Assembly: GCF_003185655.1 (NCBI RefSeq)
Contig: NZ_QHJQ01000011.1
Coordinates: 35,444-99,443, forward strand
DNA: 64,000 bases
Source of the DNA: Coraliomargarita sinensis
GTDB taxonomy: Bacteria > Verrucomicrobiota > Verrucomicrobiia > Opitutales > Coraliomargaritaceae
Reading direction: 5' to 3'
Positions 29,024 to 38,091 of the stretch are shown in pieces. How positions within the stretch are numbered: the first letter of the stretch is position 1; every line of letters begins with the position of its first letter. The notes under the pieces are model-generated. The model saw only the letters and a list, made by a program, of their open reading frames with translations, had not been told where the DNA came from and searched no databases. The position numbers and the translations under genes are program-made.

Positions 29024-30436
29024 CTATTTCATCCACGGGCCCCAGACCTCGGATGCTTTAATCGGCTGCTCCTCAAGCTCTACGCCCGGCCATGTACCCA
29101 GCGGAACCTGATTCCCGTAGATATCGGTCAGCAGCTCTTTGGCCCGGGCCAGCAGTTTGTCCACCTTTTCCGGATTTTCGTCGGCGACGTTATTCTTCTC
29201 CATAGGATCTGTCTTCAAGTTGTATAATGCCGGGCCGTCCGTGAGTTCCGGGTCTTCGGGTGGCTTCGCGCCGTAGTTGAAGTGGAGTTTCCAGTTGCCA
29301 CTGCGGATGGCCGTGGCCCGTCCTTTGCCGTGCCAGAACAACAGTTCATCGCGAGCCAGTTCGGACTTCAGACCCCTCAGGTTCGCCCAAGTGCTGACGC
29401 CGTCCAACTTCTGGCTTTGCTCGGGCAAGTCGATATTGACACCACAGGCATCCGCCAATGTGGGAAAAAGGTCGATCGCGGCCACGATCTGGTTGTTTTC
29501 TTTGTCCTCCGGCAGCAAGTCGGGGTAACGCACGATGCAAGGGACGCGCGTGCCACCCTCCAGGGATTGCCACTTACCGCCACTGAACGGCGGCTTGTCG
29601 CTGGGGCCAGACTGGCCGGGCTGGCGGCCGTTATCGGAGGTGAAGATGACGATTGTGTTTTCCGCTTTGCCGGCTTCATCCAGCGCTTCCAGAATTTGGC
29701 CGACACGGTAGTCCAGTTCTTCCACCACGTCGGTATACTTGCCGGATTTATCCTCCCCGGAGTTGCCGTGCCAATCCGGGTGCGGATCGGCGGGGAAGTG
29801 GGGGGCCGTCCACGGAACGTAGAGGAAAAACGGATCCTCGCCGGGCTCGTTAATCACGCGGATGACTTCTTCGGTAAACGTTTCCGTCAACAGGCGGTTG
29901 TCCCACTTCTTTTGCACCAGTTCGCCGTCGCGATACATATCGCGGCCCTGATTGTTCGACATGTAGATGTAATAGGCCGATTCAAACCCCTGTTCTTCCG
30001 GGCTCATGTTTTTCCGGCCCAGATGCCACTTGCCTGAGATGGCGGTGCGGTAGCCGGCATCGCGGAAAGCCTCGGCCACGGTATAAACTTTTGGCGACAT
30101 ACCGCTCTTGGGCGGAAAGCCATACCCCATCACGCCCCAGCGCCAGCCGAGACGGGCCGGATAGGAGCCCGAGAGAAGAGCCATACGGGAGGGGGAGCAG
30201 ACGGGATTCCCCGCGTAATAGCTGTTGAGCTTCAGGCCCTGACCGGCGAGTGCGTCAAGATGCGGTGTTTCAATGCGTGTGCTACCGTAGCAGGAAAGGT
30301 CCTCGTTGGCGAGATCATCCGCCATCATGAGGATCACATTCGGGTGTGCTTGCTTCTGCGGGAGCTCTTGAGTCTGCGCACAACCGCAGATTAGAGTGCA
30401 TGCCAATAAAAGTAGGGTGCCGTGGAAAGATTTCAT
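29024..30436 (-). CDS. Sulfatase (alkaline phosphatase superfamily), lipoprotein
   Basis: 470 residues from the ATG at 30436. The signal ends in a lipobox LICGC (Cys 19), so it is lipid-anchored. The sulfatase motif CSPSR begins at C80, the cysteine to be converted to formylglycine; D40 and D41 in MMADD are metal ligands, and GKWHLG and TSDNGRQPGQSG follow. It hydrolyses a sulfate ester, probably on a carbohydrate. A formylglycine-generating enzyme must be encoded elsewhere. It is divergent from the sulfatase-SGNH fusion gene across 141 bp, which could be a shared control region. Confidence 0.93.
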   Translation of the reverse strand: MKSFHGTLLLLACTLICGCAQTQELPQKQAHPNVILMMADDLANEDLSCYGSTRIETPHLDALAGQGLKLNSYYAGNPVCSPSRMALLSGSYPARLGWRWGVMGYGFPPKSGMSPKVYTVAEAFRDAGYRTAISGKWHLGRKNMSPEEQGFESAYYIYMSNNQGRDMYRDGELVQKKWDNRLLTETFTEEVIRVINEPGEDPFFLYVPWTAPHFPADPHPDWHGNSGEDKSGKYTDVVEELDYRVGQILEALDEAGKAENTIVIFTSDNGRQPGQSGPSDKPPFSGGKWQSLEGGTRVPCIVRYPDLLPEDKENNQIVAAIDLFPTLADACGVNIDLPEQSQKLDGVSTWANLRGLKSELARDELLFWHGKGRATAIRSGNWKLHFNYGAKPPEDPELTDGPALYNLKTDPMEKNNVADENPEKVDKLLARAKELLTDIYGNQVPLGTWPGVELEEQPIKASEVWGPWMK

Positions 30437-30577
30437 TCTAGTTTGATGCTTCGCCAAGATGTCAGGTGAAAGTTTGATTCTAATTCCAGTTAAGGCTCTT
30501 GTTCGCACTTGTGAGTTCAATCAAAATACGCGTTTGAACTGCAATTGGTGCCGCTCTTTTGAGGTAAAAGGGGAACA

Positions 30578-32830
30578 ATGGCTTGCAAAAGAGAATCAGT
30601 ATTCGCCTATACTGCCACCGTGAAATTATTCTCCGCAACCTTAGTTTTGTTGGCTTCTGCCGTTTCAGCCGCAGATCGCCCCAATATTCTCTTTATTTTT
30701 TCGGACGACCACGCGCTCAACGCGATTTCCGCCTATGGCGGCCCGCTGAAAGAGATCGCCCCGACGCCCAATCTCGACCGTATCGCCGATCAAGGTGCTA
30801 TTTTTACCCGTTCCTATTGCAGCAACTCCATCTGCGGACCGTCCCGTGCAGCGATTCTGACCGGTAAGCACAGCCACATTAACGGCTACCTCGACAATGG
30901 CTACTTCGACAAGGAGTACCTCGAGGATGTCAATTTTGCCTTCGATGGCAGCCAAACGACCTTCCCGAAGCTGCTGCGGGAAGCCGGTTACCAGACGGCA
31001 CTCATTGGTAAGTGGCATCTGAAAACCGAGCCCGAGGGCTTTGACTACTGGGAACGCCTGCCGGGACAGGGGAGCTACTACAACCCGCATTTTATCCAGC
31101 AGGACGGCAGCCAGAAGCAGTACCAGGGTTACGTGACGGATGTGGTGACCGAGCGCACGATCGATTGGCTGAAATCAGGTCGGGATAAAGATAAGCCTTT
31201 TGTACTGATGGCCCAGCACAAGGCCCCGCACCGCAATTGGTCACCCGCGCTACGGCATATGGACCTTTGGGATGATGTTGTGATTCCCGAGCCGGCGACG
31301 CTTTTCGACGACTATGCCAATCGTCATCCTTCGCTGAAAGATCAGGAAATGAGTATCGAGGATAATTTCTTCTACGGGTGGGACATGAAATTTCACGGTG
31401 AAACGCCCTACCCCGAGTATTTCGGCTCCTATCCGAACTATGAATACCGTCGTATGACCGAGGCACAGAAAAAGCAGTGGGACGCCAGCTATGAGGAGGA
31501 GAATCAGGCACTGCTGGCCGCCATCGAGGCGGGTGAGATGACGGATAAGGACGTGACCCGTTGGAAGTATCAGCGCTACATCAAAGATTACCTGCGCTGC
31601 ATCCGTTCCCTCGATGAGGGGATCGGTGAAGTTCTGGATTATCTGGATGAGAGCGGCCTCGCGGAGAACACCATCGTGATTTATTCCTCCGACCAGGGGT
31701 TCTACCTCGGCGAGCACGGCTGGTATGACAAGCGCTGGATGTTCGAGGAGAGTTTTGCCATGCCCTTCCTGATTCGCTGGCCCGGTGTGATCGAGCCCGG
31801 CACCCGCAGCGAGGCCCTGATTCAGAATATCGACTACGCACCCACCTTTCTTGAGATCGCCGGCGCGGCGATCCCCGAGACGATCCAGGGGCGCAGCCTT
31901 TTGCCCGTACTGAAAGCTGGGGGCAAGGCACCGGAGGACTGGCGGGAAGGCCTCTACTACTTCTACAGCGGGGAGATGACCCACCGGGTTCCCGCACACG
32001 ACGGCGTCACGAACGGCCGGTACAAACTCATGCATTTCACCAGGGATGACTCCTGGAACCTATTTGACCTCAAGGTGGACCCCCAGGAGCTGAATTCCCT
32101 GCACGATGACGCCAGCTATGCTCAGGTCCTGAAGGAAATGAAGACACTCTATCACGATTTGCGGGATGAATACCGGATGAGTGACTCGACCCTGCCGGCC
32201 CACCGCCTCGGCCAGGGTTGGTGGAAGCAGCGTTACCAGAAAACACTGGGTAAAGTCGCTGCAAACGGCAGTGACTACGAACTGGTCTTTATCGGTGATT
32301 CCATCACCCAGGGATGGGAAGGCGCCGGCAAGGAAACCTGGAATGAGTTCTACGGCGATCGCAAGGCGCTCAACCTCGGCTACTCCGGCGACCGCACCGA
32401 GCACGTACTCTGGCGCCTGCTCAACGGTGAGCTGGAGAATGTCGACCCCAAGGCCTACGTTGTCATGATCGGTACGAACAATACCGGGCACGGGTTGACC
32501 CCGGCGGCCGAAACAGCCGAGGGGATAAAGTTGATTGTGGAACTCTTAAAGGACCGTTCACCCGAATCGGAAATCCTGCTTCTTTCCGTTTTCCCGCGGG
32601 GGCAGCAACCGGATGACAAGATGCGCGTGCGTAACGAGGAGATAAATGGTATTATCGAAACCTATGCCTATGACGACCAGGTGCACTGGCTCGACCTCAC
32701 TGATACGTTCTTGAACGAGGAAGGCGTCCTGACCAAGGAGGTTATGCCCGACGCGCTCCATCCGAAGCAAAAGGGCTACCGCATGTGGGCCGAAGCCATG
32801 GAGCCGACCTTGGTCGAGCTGCTCAAATAA
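30578..32830 (+). CDS. Sulfatase fused to SGNH/GDSL esterase
   Basis: 750 residues. The ATG at 30578 has a good ribosome site (AGGGGA); a GTG at 30620 is an alternative. A signal peptide ends near SAVSAAD. Residues ~35-530 are a sulfatase with CGPSR at C86 and metal pair SDD at 42-44. Residues ~555-750 are an SGNH hydrolase: nucleophile S575 in VFIGDSITQGW, IGTNNTG, and D725/H728 in PDALHP, resembling PAF-acetylhydrolase-type esterases. One secreted chain could thus remove sulfate and an ester group (perhaps acetyl) from the same polysaccharide. The frame is continuous, with no sign of a sequencing join. Confidence 0.9.
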   Translation: MACKRESVFAYTATVKLFSATLVLLASAVSAADRPNILFIFSDDHALNAISAYGGPLKEIAPTPNLDRIADQGAIFTRSYCSNSICGPSRAAILTGKHSHINGYLDNGYFDKEYLEDVNFAFDGSQTTFPKLLREAGYQTALIGKWHLKTEPEGFDYWERLPGQGSYYNPHFIQQDGSQKQYQGYVTDVVTERTIDWLKSGRDKDKPFVLMAQHKAPHRNWSPALRHMDLWDDVVIPEPATLFDDYANRHPSLKDQEMSIEDNFFYGWDMKFHGETPYPEYFGSYPNYEYRRMTEAQKKQWDASYEEENQALLAAIEAGEMTDKDVTRWKYQRYIKDYLRCIRSLDEGIGEVLDYLDESGLAENTIVIYSSDQGFYLGEHGWYDKRWMFEESFAMPFLIRWPGVIEPGTRSEALIQNIDYAPTFLEIAGAAIPETIQGRSLLPVLKAGGKAPEDWREGLYYFYSGEMTHRVPAHDGVTNGRYKLMHFTRDDSWNLFDLKVDPQELNSLHDDASYAQVLKEMKTLYHDLRDEYRMSDSTLPAHRLGQGWWKQRYQKTLGKVAANGSDYELVFIGDSITQGWEGAGKETWNEFYGDRKALNLGYSGDRTEHVLWRLLNGELENVDPKAYVVMIGTNNTGHGLTPAAETAEGIKLIVELLKDRSPESEILLLSVFPRGQQPDDKMRVRNEEINGIIETYAYDDQVHWLDLTDTFLNEEGVLTKEVMPDALHPKQKGYRMWAEAMEPTLVELLK

Positions 32831-32909
32831 CGCAGTACTTTACTGGTTTCTACCTTGGCTTCTGGGGGCCGTAAAGGGCAAGGTCTTACCCATTTGATGC
32901 CGATCGTGA

Positions 32910-32928
32910 CACAGGCGAGACGCCTGTG
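32910..32928. other. Perfect palindrome between convergent genes
   Basis: CACAGGCG (32910-32917) pairs with CGCCTGTG (32921-32928) around AGA, in the 138-bp gap between the sulfatase-SGNH fusion and the convergent SGNH hydrolase. No T tract follows. Nothing else was seen in the gap. Confidence 0.55.
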
Positions 32929-32968
32929 CTACGAGGGTCTCATCCGGGTAGTCGCTGGAAATTCTAGT

Positions 32969-33682
32969 TCAGTCCAGCTGCTTGCGAATCGCATCCGCGA
33001 CGGCCTCGGCCAGTACCTTGTTGCCTTTTCCTGTGTGATGCACGTCCCGGGGCGCAACATACATCTCTGGGCCAAAATCTTTTGAAATTCGGTAGAGGTC
33101 ATTCACCGCAACCCCGTATCGCTTCATGACTTCCAGCGCGGCTTCGTTGTATTTTGCGTCATCGCCTACGAAGCGGCCCGCTTCACCTTCGGGGATCTTC
33201 GTCGTGGTGGCAAAGATTAGGGTGGCATCGGTCTCCTTCAGGCGCTGCACCAGCTTCTCAAGATTTTCCTTATACTCTTCCAGCGGGACAGAGAGCGTTC
33301 CGCGGATTTTGTCACGCTTGCCATAAACTTTGGACTCGGGGTGCCGGTAGCAAAGATCGTGTAGGCCCCAATTAAAATGGATAAGGTCCCATTCTGTCTC
33401 ACCGAGCCAGTCTTCGATTTTTTTGAGTCCGTTGCGGGTTTCTCCGGCATTGCCTGGGTGGCGTAAGACCTGTACCTCGTCTTGCAGAAAATCCTTCGTC
33501 TGTTTGAAGTAGCCACCCATGATGGAGTCGCCGATGAGCAGTACCTTGGGCAGTCGCTCTTCCGTTTCATTCTCCTCTGCTGCTTCAACCCTGTATTTGT
33601 CCCGTTCAGGCGTATAGAAGGAATCGGCTGCCGCTGGTCCCAATAAAGCAAAAATCGATATGACGAATATGGAGAAGCGCAT
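32969..33682 (-). CDS. Secreted SGNH/GDSL hydrolase
   Basis: 237 residues with a signal peptide (MRFSIFVISIFALLGPAAAD). The SGNH blocks are LLIGDSIMGGY (S53), a weak HFNWGLHDL block III, and the C-terminal catalytic pair in PRDVHHTGKGN. It is a small esterase or lipase-fold protein, probably acting on an acyl or acetyl ester of a carbohydrate. It starts 10 nt downstream of the TonB-like anchored protein on the same strand, so the two are likely translated from one message. Confidence 0.88.
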   Translation of the reverse strand: MRFSIFVISIFALLGPAAADSFYTPERDKYRVEAAEENETEERLPKVLLIGDSIMGGYFKQTKDFLQDEVQVLRHPGNAGETRNGLKKIEDWLGETEWDLIHFNWGLHDLCYRHPESKVYGKRDKIRGTLSVPLEEYKENLEKLVQRLKETDATLIFATTTKIPEGEAGRFVGDDAKYNEAALEVMKRYGVAVNDLYRISKDFGPEMYVAPRDVHHTGKGNKVLAEAVADAIRKQLD

Positions 33683-33692
33683 AGTAGAATAA

Positions 33693-34754
33693 TTACAGGG
33701 CGTCGGCTACAGCTGGGCCCATATCCCGAAGAATGCGCTTTTCCTTACCGGTAAGCTCCTTGGTTGAGAAAACACGGAGTTTTTCGTCGTCTTTTTCCTG
33801 ATAGAAGAGGAAACAGCAAAACGCGCCACCGGGAATTTCGGAAAGCAGAATTTTCAAGTCATAGGTCTCACCTGCGCGCAGGTTAATCCAGTCGCCGTAG
33901 CGGATGTTCTTGGGTACCCCGGGCAAGTTGGGGCCGCTGTCATCCAGTCCTTCATCGCTGTAGCCGGGTTCCCAGCTGGCATCCAGAATAATGCGAGAGT
34001 TCAAACGTACGATTAAGACGTCGTCAGCCATCCCGCAGAGGCGTATCTGCATATCTTTTGGGGGCGTGTAGGTCCCTTCATAGAAGGCCACAATCCCACT
34101 GGGCTCGATCTCGCCTTCCACCCCGAAAGACTTTGGCGCTTTATCAGCGGACCCGTTTGGAATCATCCAGTACGAGCCGTAGAGTTTATTTTCCGCCGTG
34201 TAGAATTTCCGCGTCAAGCTACCCAGATTCCAGGAGCCATCGGTGAATTCACGAATCGTTCCTTTTCTGCTGATATTGATTGGGTCGCCTGACCGGTCAC
34301 GCTTCAGGTCGATTAGGGTCGCTTCAAGTGTGCCTTCGGTCTTTCCGGTATATCCAAAGTCGGTCAGTTTGAATTCCATGGCCATCTCGCGCATACCGGT
34401 AATGCCACTGCCGCCGAATCCGCCGCCTCCGCGACCGAATACGGAACTGCTGTCGACGTTGACATCAATGTTGAGTGCGGGGATATCGAGTTCAGACGGA
34501 TTGTTGACGACGATTGCCGGTGGCCGGGGCGGTGGCGTGGATTCATTTCTTTGCTGAATATTAACGGTGTATTCCGGCTCTTTTTGCGGTGGTGGGGCCA
34601 CCGGAGCTGCTTCGAAGACCGTTTCTTCGCGCAGAACCGCGGAAACAAATTTAATGGTACCAAAAATCACGACAGCCACGATGTGCAGTGCGAAACTGAC
34701 CATAATGACCAAGGCGAGGGTGCTACGTGATTTTTTTCCGAAAAATTGTTTCAT
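33693..34754 (-). CDS. Membrane-anchored protein with TonB-like N-terminus and PA14-like C-terminus
   Basis: 353 residues. One membrane helix (~12-40) is followed by a Pro-rich stretch (PPPQKEPEYTVN, STPPPRPP) like that of TonB and then a Gly-rich linker (GRGGGGFGGSG). The C-terminal ~240 residues are beta-rich and look PA14-like: IVAFYEGTYTPPKDMQIRL, DDVLIVRLNSRIILDAS and INLRAGETYDLKILLSE resemble the ligand-binding core. No TonB C-terminal domain is visible. Function is unknown; the topology suggests a periplasmic domain that binds sugar or polymer next to the hydrolases. The downstream SGNH gene is 10 nt away. Confidence 0.6.
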   Translation of the reverse strand: MKQFFGKKSRSTLALVIMVSFALHIVAVVIFGTIKFVSAVLREETVFEAAPVAPPPQKEPEYTVNIQQRNESTPPPRPPAIVVNNPSELDIPALNIDVNVDSSSVFGRGGGGFGGSGITGMREMAMEFKLTDFGYTGKTEGTLEATLIDLKRDRSGDPINISRKGTIREFTDGSWNLGSLTRKFYTAENKLYGSYWMIPNGSADKAPKSFGVEGEIEPSGIVAFYEGTYTPPKDMQIRLCGMADDVLIVRLNSRIILDASWEPGYSDEGLDDSGPNLPGVPKNIRYGDWINLRAGETYDLKILLSEIPGGAFCCFLFYQEKDDEKLRVFSTKELTGKEKRILRDMGPAVADAL

Positions 34755-34937
34755 ATGGGGTAGGTGATATCTTCACAACGGTGTCAGGAGACCGCGTTTA
34801 TGACAACATTTTGTCTACATAGGTAGGACTGCAGCTATATTTTCAATAAACAGTTTACCAAATTGTTCTGACGTAGAAAGACGATATCGGAATGATGGAT
34901 TTAAGGTTATGTTGCCTCTCGCTGTAGAGGAAGAGAC

Positions 34938-34965
34938 AAAAAACCGGGCTCGTTTAAGAGCCCGG
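34938..34965 (-). terminator. Rho-independent terminator after the SASA esterase gene
   Basis: On the minus strand CCGGGCTC pairs with GAGCCCGG (34958-34965 with 34944-34951) around a 6-nt loop, followed by six T. It begins 23 nt after the esterase stop and ends the long leftward gene run from 44540. The 34755-34937 stretch holds nothing else recognised. Confidence 0.85.
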
Positions 34966-34988
34966 CTGTCATGGGGTGAAATGGGAAC

Positions 34989-36464
34989 TTATTTTTTGAG
35001 CTCAACCATAGCTTTGCCCATACCTTCGCCGACCAGCATGTAGGTCTCGGCATTTCCATGGTAATGGAAGCCCTGATTGCGGGGTGATACTTCCGGTGGG
35101 CGATAGAAGGGGCGGGTATCGACAGACTTCACAGTGCCCTTGTATTCCGGATGTTTAGAAGGGGCGCTGACATTCATCTGGGCATTGAAAATGGTGTCGG
35201 CGCTGCTGCCCGGCTCCCAGCTTTTACCTCCGCCAAAGCCGCAGGTGGCGACGACGAATGGTGCGTCGGGTGCATTGAATTCCTTGCGCAGCGTGTTGAT
35301 CAAAGTGACAAGATTGTGCTCGTAGCGCTGAGCATAGGGGTTGGCACTGCCCGTACCCTGCTCGCCGCCATCTTTGTGGCCCTGCCACCAGCCGAAGCCG
35401 GCGATCTCGTAGCCGCGGCCGGCCCAATGAGGAAATTCCTTATCGAAATTGGCCAGCACGTCCTTGGCGGCATTGAAGCAATCGTCGTACTGCTTGCCGG
35501 CATACCAGTTGTGGCTGGGTTTTTCCGGAGTGGTGCCTTTCTCCCAGCGGGAAGGTGTATCCTTGTAACCGGCATAGACCCAAGTGGTACCATCTTCGTC
35601 AGTGTATTCGAAACGCTCCGAGTTCGGTGGTAGGAAGTCCCAGCCCAGCGATCGGTTGCCCTGGCTCGCCTTCAGCACAAGCACGGGTTCGTCGTGGTAA
35701 TTGCCGACCATATGACCGAAGCCAAGTTCTGGGCCGATCGCGTTGTTGCCCGCACCGAAGCCGGCGTTCAGCCAATCGCTGCCCCCGGCAGTAACGACAC
35801 CCTTGTACCAGACATCGTCGCGCGGGACGAAATTGCCGTCGTCATCGATGAGATACTGGAATTTGCCGTCGTGACGCACGACGGTCTTCAGTGTGCCGGG
35901 AATATCCAAACGGGCATACCAGCCGAGGCCGTTGGCACGATTGTTCAGGTAAGTGATCTTGAAAGGAACCTTTTCGCCGGCCTCAAGCTTGATGGGGGTG
36001 TGCTTGTCTTCTCCACCCGGTTCTTTGCGGTACACTTCCTGGCCGTTGACCACCATGATGTTTTCTTCCGAACGGCCATATCCGGGACGGAATTCGTAAA
36101 CCCCGGTTTCCGGCATCTGGACCTGGCCGCGGACAATTTGCACGCCGGTGTTGGGGTAGGGCGTAGGCTTGGTGCCGCCAAAGCTCTCGAGCTTAAGCGT
36201 TTCGCTCGGCTCCATTTTATCGTAATCCGCTGCGGCATCGTAGGGCCCCGGGTAGACGGAAAGTACCGGATCGATCATTTCTTTGCCCCAGCGCGAGCCG
36301 CCGCCATCGATTTGGCCGATACCGACCATATTCGATTGGCCGGAGAGGATATAGACTTTGACCGGTGCTTCCTTGGCACTGGCATTGATGCCGAAGCACA
36401 AGCCAAGGATGATTGAGAATGACAGCAACAGTCGCTGCATGCAATGTTTGGGTCGGTGTATCAT
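34989..36464 (-). CDS. SASA-type carbohydrate acetylesterase with PA14-like insert
   Basis: 491 residues; the ATG at 36440 is an alternative start. A signal peptide (MQRLLLSFSIILGLCFGINASA) precedes the SASA/sialate O-acetylesterase core (PF03629), whose nucleophile is S44 in LSGQSNMVGIGQ. Residues ~95-205 interrupt the core with a beta-rich block (VQIVRGQVQMPETGVYEFRP, GWYARLDIP) that resembles a PA14 carbohydrate-binding domain. The core resumes at GPELGFGHMVG and IAGFGWWQGHKDGG. It would deacetylate a polysaccharide outside the cytoplasm and is the last gene of the leftward sulfatase cluster. Confidence 0.85.
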   Translation of the reverse strand: MIHRPKHCMQRLLLSFSIILGLCFGINASAKEAPVKVYILSGQSNMVGIGQIDGGGSRWGKEMIDPVLSVYPGPYDAAADYDKMEPSETLKLESFGGTKPTPYPNTGVQIVRGQVQMPETGVYEFRPGYGRSEENIMVVNGQEVYRKEPGGEDKHTPIKLEAGEKVPFKITYLNNRANGLGWYARLDIPGTLKTVVRHDGKFQYLIDDDGNFVPRDDVWYKGVVTAGGSDWLNAGFGAGNNAIGPELGFGHMVGNYHDEPVLVLKASQGNRSLGWDFLPPNSERFEYTDEDGTTWVYAGYKDTPSRWEKGTTPEKPSHNWYAGKQYDDCFNAAKDVLANFDKEFPHWAGRGYEIAGFGWWQGHKDGGEQGTGSANPYAQRYEHNLVTLINTLRKEFNAPDAPFVVATCGFGGGKSWEPGSSADTIFNAQMNVSAPSKHPEYKGTVKSVDTRPFYRPPEVSPRNQGFHYHGNAETYMLVGEGMGKAMVELKK

Positions 36465-36591
36465 GATTTACTCGTTTAGGTTTCGATGTAGAACTTTGAG
36501 CGAACTGTGACCTTAATGCCCGACAGCCGGTTCCATAATTAACGAACCGGGCAGCATTTGAGGGTCGAGAAAAGTGGCTTTGATTTTTTCC

Positions 36592-38073
36592 TTACCACTT
36601 CTTGAAATCCTTTTTCGGATTCGGATTCACGATGGGAAGAATAGCGTCGGTTTCCTTCAGCTTCGCTTCCAGTTTACTGGATAAGGTCTTCACCAGGTGG
36701 GGTTGCTGTTCGGCCAGGTTATATTGCTCCTTCGGGTCCCGGGCCAGGTTGTAGAGTTCGATACCCTTCTTGTAGTAGAACTTGATCAGCTTCCAGTCAC
36801 CCTCGCGGATGGCGCTGTAGGGGATGCCGCCCTGGTTGCCCCAGTGCGGGTAGTGCCAGAAGAGAGGCTCGCGGTTGAATTCCGCTTCGGGGTCTTTGAG
36901 GATTTCGGCGAAGCTCGTGCCGTCCTTGTGTTGCCATGGGATAGGGTCGAGGCCGCAGAGTTCAAGAAGGGTCGGGTAGAAGTCGGTGGAAATAATGGGT
37001 GTGCTGTTCGTCCCCGTAACGATGTTACCCGGCCAGCTGACCAGGGTTGGTTCGCGTACGCCGCCCTCGTAGGCCCAACCTTTACCCGCACGGTAGGGCA
37101 GGTTACTCGTGGGGGAACCTTCGGAGGTCGACAGGCCACCGTTGTCCGAGAAAAAGACCACGATAGTGTCCTCTTTCAGCCCGTTGGCTTCCACCGCTTG
37201 CATCACCTTGCCGACAGCGGAGTCCATGGCTTCGACCATACCAGCATAAATCGCATGTTCCTGCACGGTGCGGTTTTCGCGTGGGAATTCCGGTTCAAAG
37301 GCGGGTTCCAGCCCGAGGCGCTCGCGTTTGGCTTCGTATTTTTCGACCAAATCGTCCGGCGCCATTAAGGGCGTATGGACGGAGTAAAAGGGTAGATATA
37401 CGAAAAAAGGCTGGTCTTTGTTTTCGGTGATAAATCCTGCGACCTCGGTGGCCAGGCGGTCCGGCAGGTGTTCGCCTTTCGGCCCGTCGGACAGGTTTGG
37501 GTTGTCGTAAGGGGAAAAGTATTGGTCGCCGGTATAGGGGCCACCGCCACGCACTCCCCCCTTGTTGATGTCGAAACCGTGGTCTTTCGGCCATGAGCCT
37601 TTGTCACCGAGATGCCACTTGCCGGCATGCATAGTGGCGTAGCCGCGGGCTTGGAAATATTCGGCCAGCGTGATGTGGTCGTGGTCCAATGATTGAATGT
37701 AGGGAGCGGGAAGCACCGGGCGTTTGCCCATCCATTTGAACTTCATCTGACTGAGATCGGTCAGGTCCGCGGGCAACTCATGATCGAACCCGTTCGGTCC
37801 TCCAAAGTAATCGGTGTTGCGGGTGCGGGCCGGATACTGGCCGGTCATGATCGAGGAGCGGGTGGGCGAGCAGACCGGGCTGGCGGCGTAACCGTCCGTG
37901 AAGATCATCGACTCCCTCGCCAAACTGTTCAAGGAGGGTGTGTCGTAGAAGGTGTCCGGATTATTGAAACCGACATCCATATAGCCCAAATCGTCGGCCA
38001 TGATAAAGATGACGTTGGTGGCGGAGGCAGTTGATGCGAGAGCAATGGTGACAAGGAGTGATATCAGTTTCAT
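36592..38073 (-). CDS. Secreted sulfatase
   Basis: 493 residues with a signal peptide (MKLISLLVTIALASTASA). The formylglycine site is C68 in CSPTR, the metal pair is D27/D28 in MADDLG, and GKWHLGDKG and FFSDNGGLSTSEG complete the sulfatase signature. It is of the arylsulfatase A type common in marine polysaccharide utilisation. Neighbours are the P450 gene upstream (18 nt away) and the SASA esterase downstream (127 nt). No sulfatase-maturing enzyme is present in the window. Confidence 0.94.
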   Translation of the reverse strand: MKLISLLVTIALASTASATNVIFIMADDLGYMDVGFNNPDTFYDTPSLNSLARESMIFTDGYAASPVCSPTRSSIMTGQYPARTRNTDYFGGPNGFDHELPADLTDLSQMKFKWMGKRPVLPAPYIQSLDHDHITLAEYFQARGYATMHAGKWHLGDKGSWPKDHGFDINKGGVRGGGPYTGDQYFSPYDNPNLSDGPKGEHLPDRLATEVAGFITENKDQPFFVYLPFYSVHTPLMAPDDLVEKYEAKRERLGLEPAFEPEFPRENRTVQEHAIYAGMVEAMDSAVGKVMQAVEANGLKEDTIVVFFSDNGGLSTSEGSPTSNLPYRAGKGWAYEGGVREPTLVSWPGNIVTGTNSTPIISTDFYPTLLELCGLDPIPWQHKDGTSFAEILKDPEAEFNREPLFWHYPHWGNQGGIPYSAIREGDWKLIKFYYKKGIELYNLARDPKEQYNLAEQQPHLVKTLSSKLEAKLKETDAILPIVNPNPKKDFKKW

Positions 38074-38091
38074 AAATAAGTCTTAATTGAT

